Shown piece by piece: positions 61,897-64,000 of a stretch of DNA of 64,000 bases. Every line of letters begins with the position of its first letter. Positions within the stretch are counted from its first letter, which is position 1. A program made the position numbers and the translations under genes. The stretch lies in assembly GCF_000422445.1 (NCBI RefSeq), contig NZ_AULU01000010.1:1-64000 (forward strand), read 5' to 3'. The DNA is from Paenibacillus assamensis DSM 18201 (GTDB taxonomy: Bacteria; Bacillota; Bacilli; Paenibacillales; Paenibacillaceae). The notes beneath the pieces were generated by a model that searched no databases, was not told the DNA's origin, and saw nothing but the letters and a program-made list of their open reading frames with translations.

Positions 61897-63969
61897 TTGA
61901 GTCATCCACACAGAGATGATCCGCAGAAGCGGGAAATAATCAATAGGCGCCACTTTTCGTTTCGCTTGAACGCGTTCTTTTTCATAACCTTTACGGTGTT
62001 CAGCGTGCTTATCATACGATTGGCTTTCCTTCAATTTGTTGAAGGGCCTTCCATGAAAGAGAAAGAAACTCGCCTAGGTTACAAAACAACGGCCATTCCA
62101 CCGCTGCGTGGAACGATATACGATGCATCTAATGAACCGATTGCCTATTCCACGTCTACACAATCTTTGTACTTCACGATTGAGAAGAACTATAAGTTGG
62201 AAGAGAATTTGGCAGAAGCGAAGCAGTTGGCCAAGCAATTGGAAACCATTTTCAAAAATTACGGAGATCCAAATGTAAAGCAGCCTACAGCAGATGAAAT
62301 CGTGAAGAGTATGGATTTGACGGGGCGCGTCAACTATACGTTTGTACCACGATTAATTAAGACGGGGCTCAGTCAGAAAGAAGTTGCCTTCTTCCTTGAG
62401 AATAAGCCTGATCTTAAAGGGCTGGAGGTTATTGAGGACAGCGTTCGTAATTATGATAAAGAAGGCGTAGCGGTTCAGCTCGTTGGTTACTTGAAGAAAT
62501 TCAAAGGTGTTCGTGAGAGTTACGATTACTATAAGAACATCCATGAAAATCGAGACACGATGCCGGATGAATTGCGCTATTTGGAACATGAGGATGTCGG
62601 TGTAGACGGACTAGAGTATATGTTCCAAGAAGAACTGCGCGGGAAGAACGGTTTGAAGCGATTCCCGGTTAACGTTGCAGGACGAGTTATTGGAGAAATG
62701 GAGATGACGAAGCCAGAGCGCGGTCATAATCTTCATTTGACCATCGACCGAGATGTGCAGTTAAAGACGGAAGAAGCGATTACGAAGCATTTAGAGAAAC
62801 TTCGCAATTCGCCAAATTCGATTGAACGAGCACCTTACGCTAAGACGGCTTATGCCGTAGCGATGGAAGTGGATACGGGGAATATTGTTTCCATGGCAAG
62901 TATGCCGGACTACGATCCGAACGTATGGCGCAATGGTTCCATCTCACCTGAGGATCATAAGGCGAATCAGTTTTATATGGGGAATGGTACGATACGAGAA
63001 GTGTATCCACCCTATGAAGATGATCGAGAACGTATGAAGCATCCTTCTTCCTTAGTATATCTTGGGTCGGTTATGAAGCCTCTAACGGTCCTGGTTGGTT
63101 TGCAAGAGCAAATGTTTGGTCTGCACGATTCGTACTATGACCGTGGATATGCCGAAATCGGTCGTAAAGGATACGAGCGTAAAATTTGGAACTCCAATCG
63201 CCGAGTATACGGATCGATGGATGCTGCTCGTGCTCTTCAAGTGTCTTCGAACCCATTCATGATCGACATGATCGGTAAACGATTGTTTAGTCGTACAGAC
63301 AAAAACGGGTTGGAAGTATGGGATAGCTACATGGAGATGTTTGGACTCGGTGTATTGACGGGTAGCGGTCTTCCTGGTGAAAGTACAGGGGTTAAGGAAT
63401 ATATTGAAGATGCGAAGCGTTATAGTGCTCAATCCGCACTTGCAAGTGCATCCTTCGGTCAAATGGGTAAATATACGACGCTGCAGCTTGCTCAGTATAC
63501 AGCGATGTTGGCCAATCACGGCAAACGTCTGAAGCCTCAATTTGTAAGCAAAATTACGGATGGCGAGGGCAATACCGTTAAGGAGTTCCAGCCGGAAATA
63601 CTGAACGAGGCTCAATTTAACGATGCATATTGGAAAGAAATCGAAGATGGCATGAGCAATGTAACTGCGCATGGATTCGATGGCTTCCCATATTCTTTCT
63701 ATCGTAAAACAGGTACGTCCCAGCAGCAGGTTGGCGGCAAGCTTGTTGAGAACGGGGTAATTATTGCCTACGCTCCAGCGGATAAGCCTAAGCTGGCGGT
63801 AGTAGTGGTTGTCCCAGAAGGTGGATATGGTTCTTATTCCGCAGCTCCAATTGCACGTGCTATCTTTGATGCTTATGATGAAGAAGTTGGTTTGACAGGC
63901 ACGCCGCGCAAAAAGGCGGAAAGCCCATCAAATGCTGCAAATAGCGAGCAATTAACAGGACAACAGTAA
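61897..63969 (+). CDS. Class B penicillin-binding protein (PBP2 family)
   Basis: 690 residues from the TTG at 61897. It has one N-terminal membrane anchor (FFFITFTVFSVLIIRLAFLQ), a dimerisation domain (PPLRGTIYDASNEPIAYSTS) and a transpeptidase domain with SVMK (about residue 391), VSSNPF for SxN and RKTGTSQQ for KTG (about 604). It cross-links peptidoglycan. AGGAAGG lies nine bases before the TTG; an ATG at 61873 would add eight residues but has no site. The tail is Ser/Asn/Gln-rich. A palindrome beginning at 63986 is probably a terminator cut by the window end. Confidence 0.92.
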   Translation: MSHPHRDDPQKREIINRRHFSFRLNAFFFITFTVFSVLIIRLAFLQFVEGPSMKEKETRLGYKTTAIPPLRGTIYDASNEPIAYSTSTQSLYFTIEKNYKLEENLAEAKQLAKQLETIFKNYGDPNVKQPTADEIVKSMDLTGRVNYTFVPRLIKTGLSQKEVAFFLENKPDLKGLEVIEDSVRNYDKEGVAVQLVGYLKKFKGVRESYDYYKNIHENRDTMPDELRYLEHEDVGVDGLEYMFQEELRGKNGLKRFPVNVAGRVIGEMEMTKPERGHNLHLTIDRDVQLKTEEAITKHLEKLRNSPNSIERAPYAKTAYAVAMEVDTGNIVSMASMPDYDPNVWRNGSISPEDHKANQFYMGNGTIREVYPPYEDDRERMKHPSSLVYLGSVMKPLTVLVGLQEQMFGLHDSYYDRGYAEIGRKGYERKIWNSNRRVYGSMDAARALQVSSNPFMIDMIGKRLFSRTDKNGLEVWDSYMEMFGLGVLTGSGLPGESTGVKEYIEDAKRYSAQSALASASFGQMGKYTTLQLAQYTAMLANHGKRLKPQFVSKITDGEGNTVKEFQPEILNEAQFNDAYWKEIEDGMSNVTAHGFDGFPYSFYRKTGTSQQQVGGKLVENGVIIAYAPADKPKLAVVVVVPEGGYGSYSAAPIARAIFDAYDEEVGLTGTPRKKAESPSNAANSEQLTGQQ

Positions 63970-64000
63970 AAGACAGAAGATTTGAGAGGCCTCTCCCTTG

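Noticed and set aside
63986-64000. Palindrome GAGAGGCCTCTC at the window edge as a regulatory site
   Set aside because: Its position after the penicillin-binding protein gene fits a terminator stem cut off by the window end; not enough sequence remains to tell.

Overview
The window is a chromosomal segment of an endospore-forming, low-to-moderate GC Bacillales bacterium, most like Paenibacillus. The grounds are the sporulation genes (sspI, two alpha/beta-type SASP genes, ylbJ, yunB, a lytH-like M23 peptidase, a YjcZ-like miniprotein), a T-box leader on trpS, a Lia/Psp envelope-stress operon, and neighbour pairs familiar from Bacillus (yuaF-floT, sspI with ysgA, lytH-lipA-yutD around yunB). 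No phage, integrase, transposase or CRISPR array is visible.

Layout. 1-1583: sixteen tRNA genes in one cluster with a terminator. 1.7-3.9 kb: NfeD-like protein and flotillin. 4.0-9.0 kb: a seven-gene Lia-type operon (LiaI-like, PspA, PspC, second PspA/LiaH, LiaF, LiaS, LiaR). 9-16 kb: an Sm-like-looking tail protein, YwmB-like protein, zwf, a cyclase-family hydrolase, a CzcO-like flavoprotein and prfC. 16.1-18.7 kb: two tandem MerR-methyltransferase fusions, one with a long histidine-rich linker, each behind a MerR-type 19-bp-spacer promoter. 18.8-20.7 kb: sspI, ktrA, ysgA. 21-24.5 kb: a BlaI/BlaR1-type pair whose sensor carries a non-penicillin-binding extracellular domain, followed by a secreted protein made of the same domain and served by the same operators. 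24.5-27 kb: an AT-rich stretch with a secreted amidase, a tiny leader ORF, a decayed gene and an orphan membrane protein. 27-31.5 kb: two-component system divergent from an ABC exporter and a DUF4097-like lipoprotein. 31.5-35.5 kb: Fur-controlled siderophore ABC transporter. 35.6-42 kb: sfp, a Gln-rich protein, yunB, lytH-like gene, lipA, yutD. 42-50.6 kb: nadK, ylbJ, a 31-residue membrane peptide, a truncated haemoglobin, a DUF2225 protein, a methyltransferase, yycC-like gene, pepF-like peptidase and an MFS carrier. 50.7-58 kb: two outward-facing SASP genes flanking an aldose epimerase and T-box trpS, then yfhP-like gene, ctaB and a SCO1-like gene. 58-64 kb: toprim protein, YjcZ-like peptide, MFS carrier, and a membrane/transglutaminase/PBP2 cluster.

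The most promising undescribed system is the 21.0-24.5 kb module. In classical BlaR1 the sensor domain is homologous to a beta-lactamase and controls a beta-lactamase gene. Here the sensor domain is homologous to a different secreted protein and appears to control that protein's gene, so the circuit has the same logic with an unknown ligand. The second is the duplicated MerR-SAM methyltransferase fusion pair with its three stacked palindromes per promoter. All functional names rest on motif recognition by eye, without database searches.
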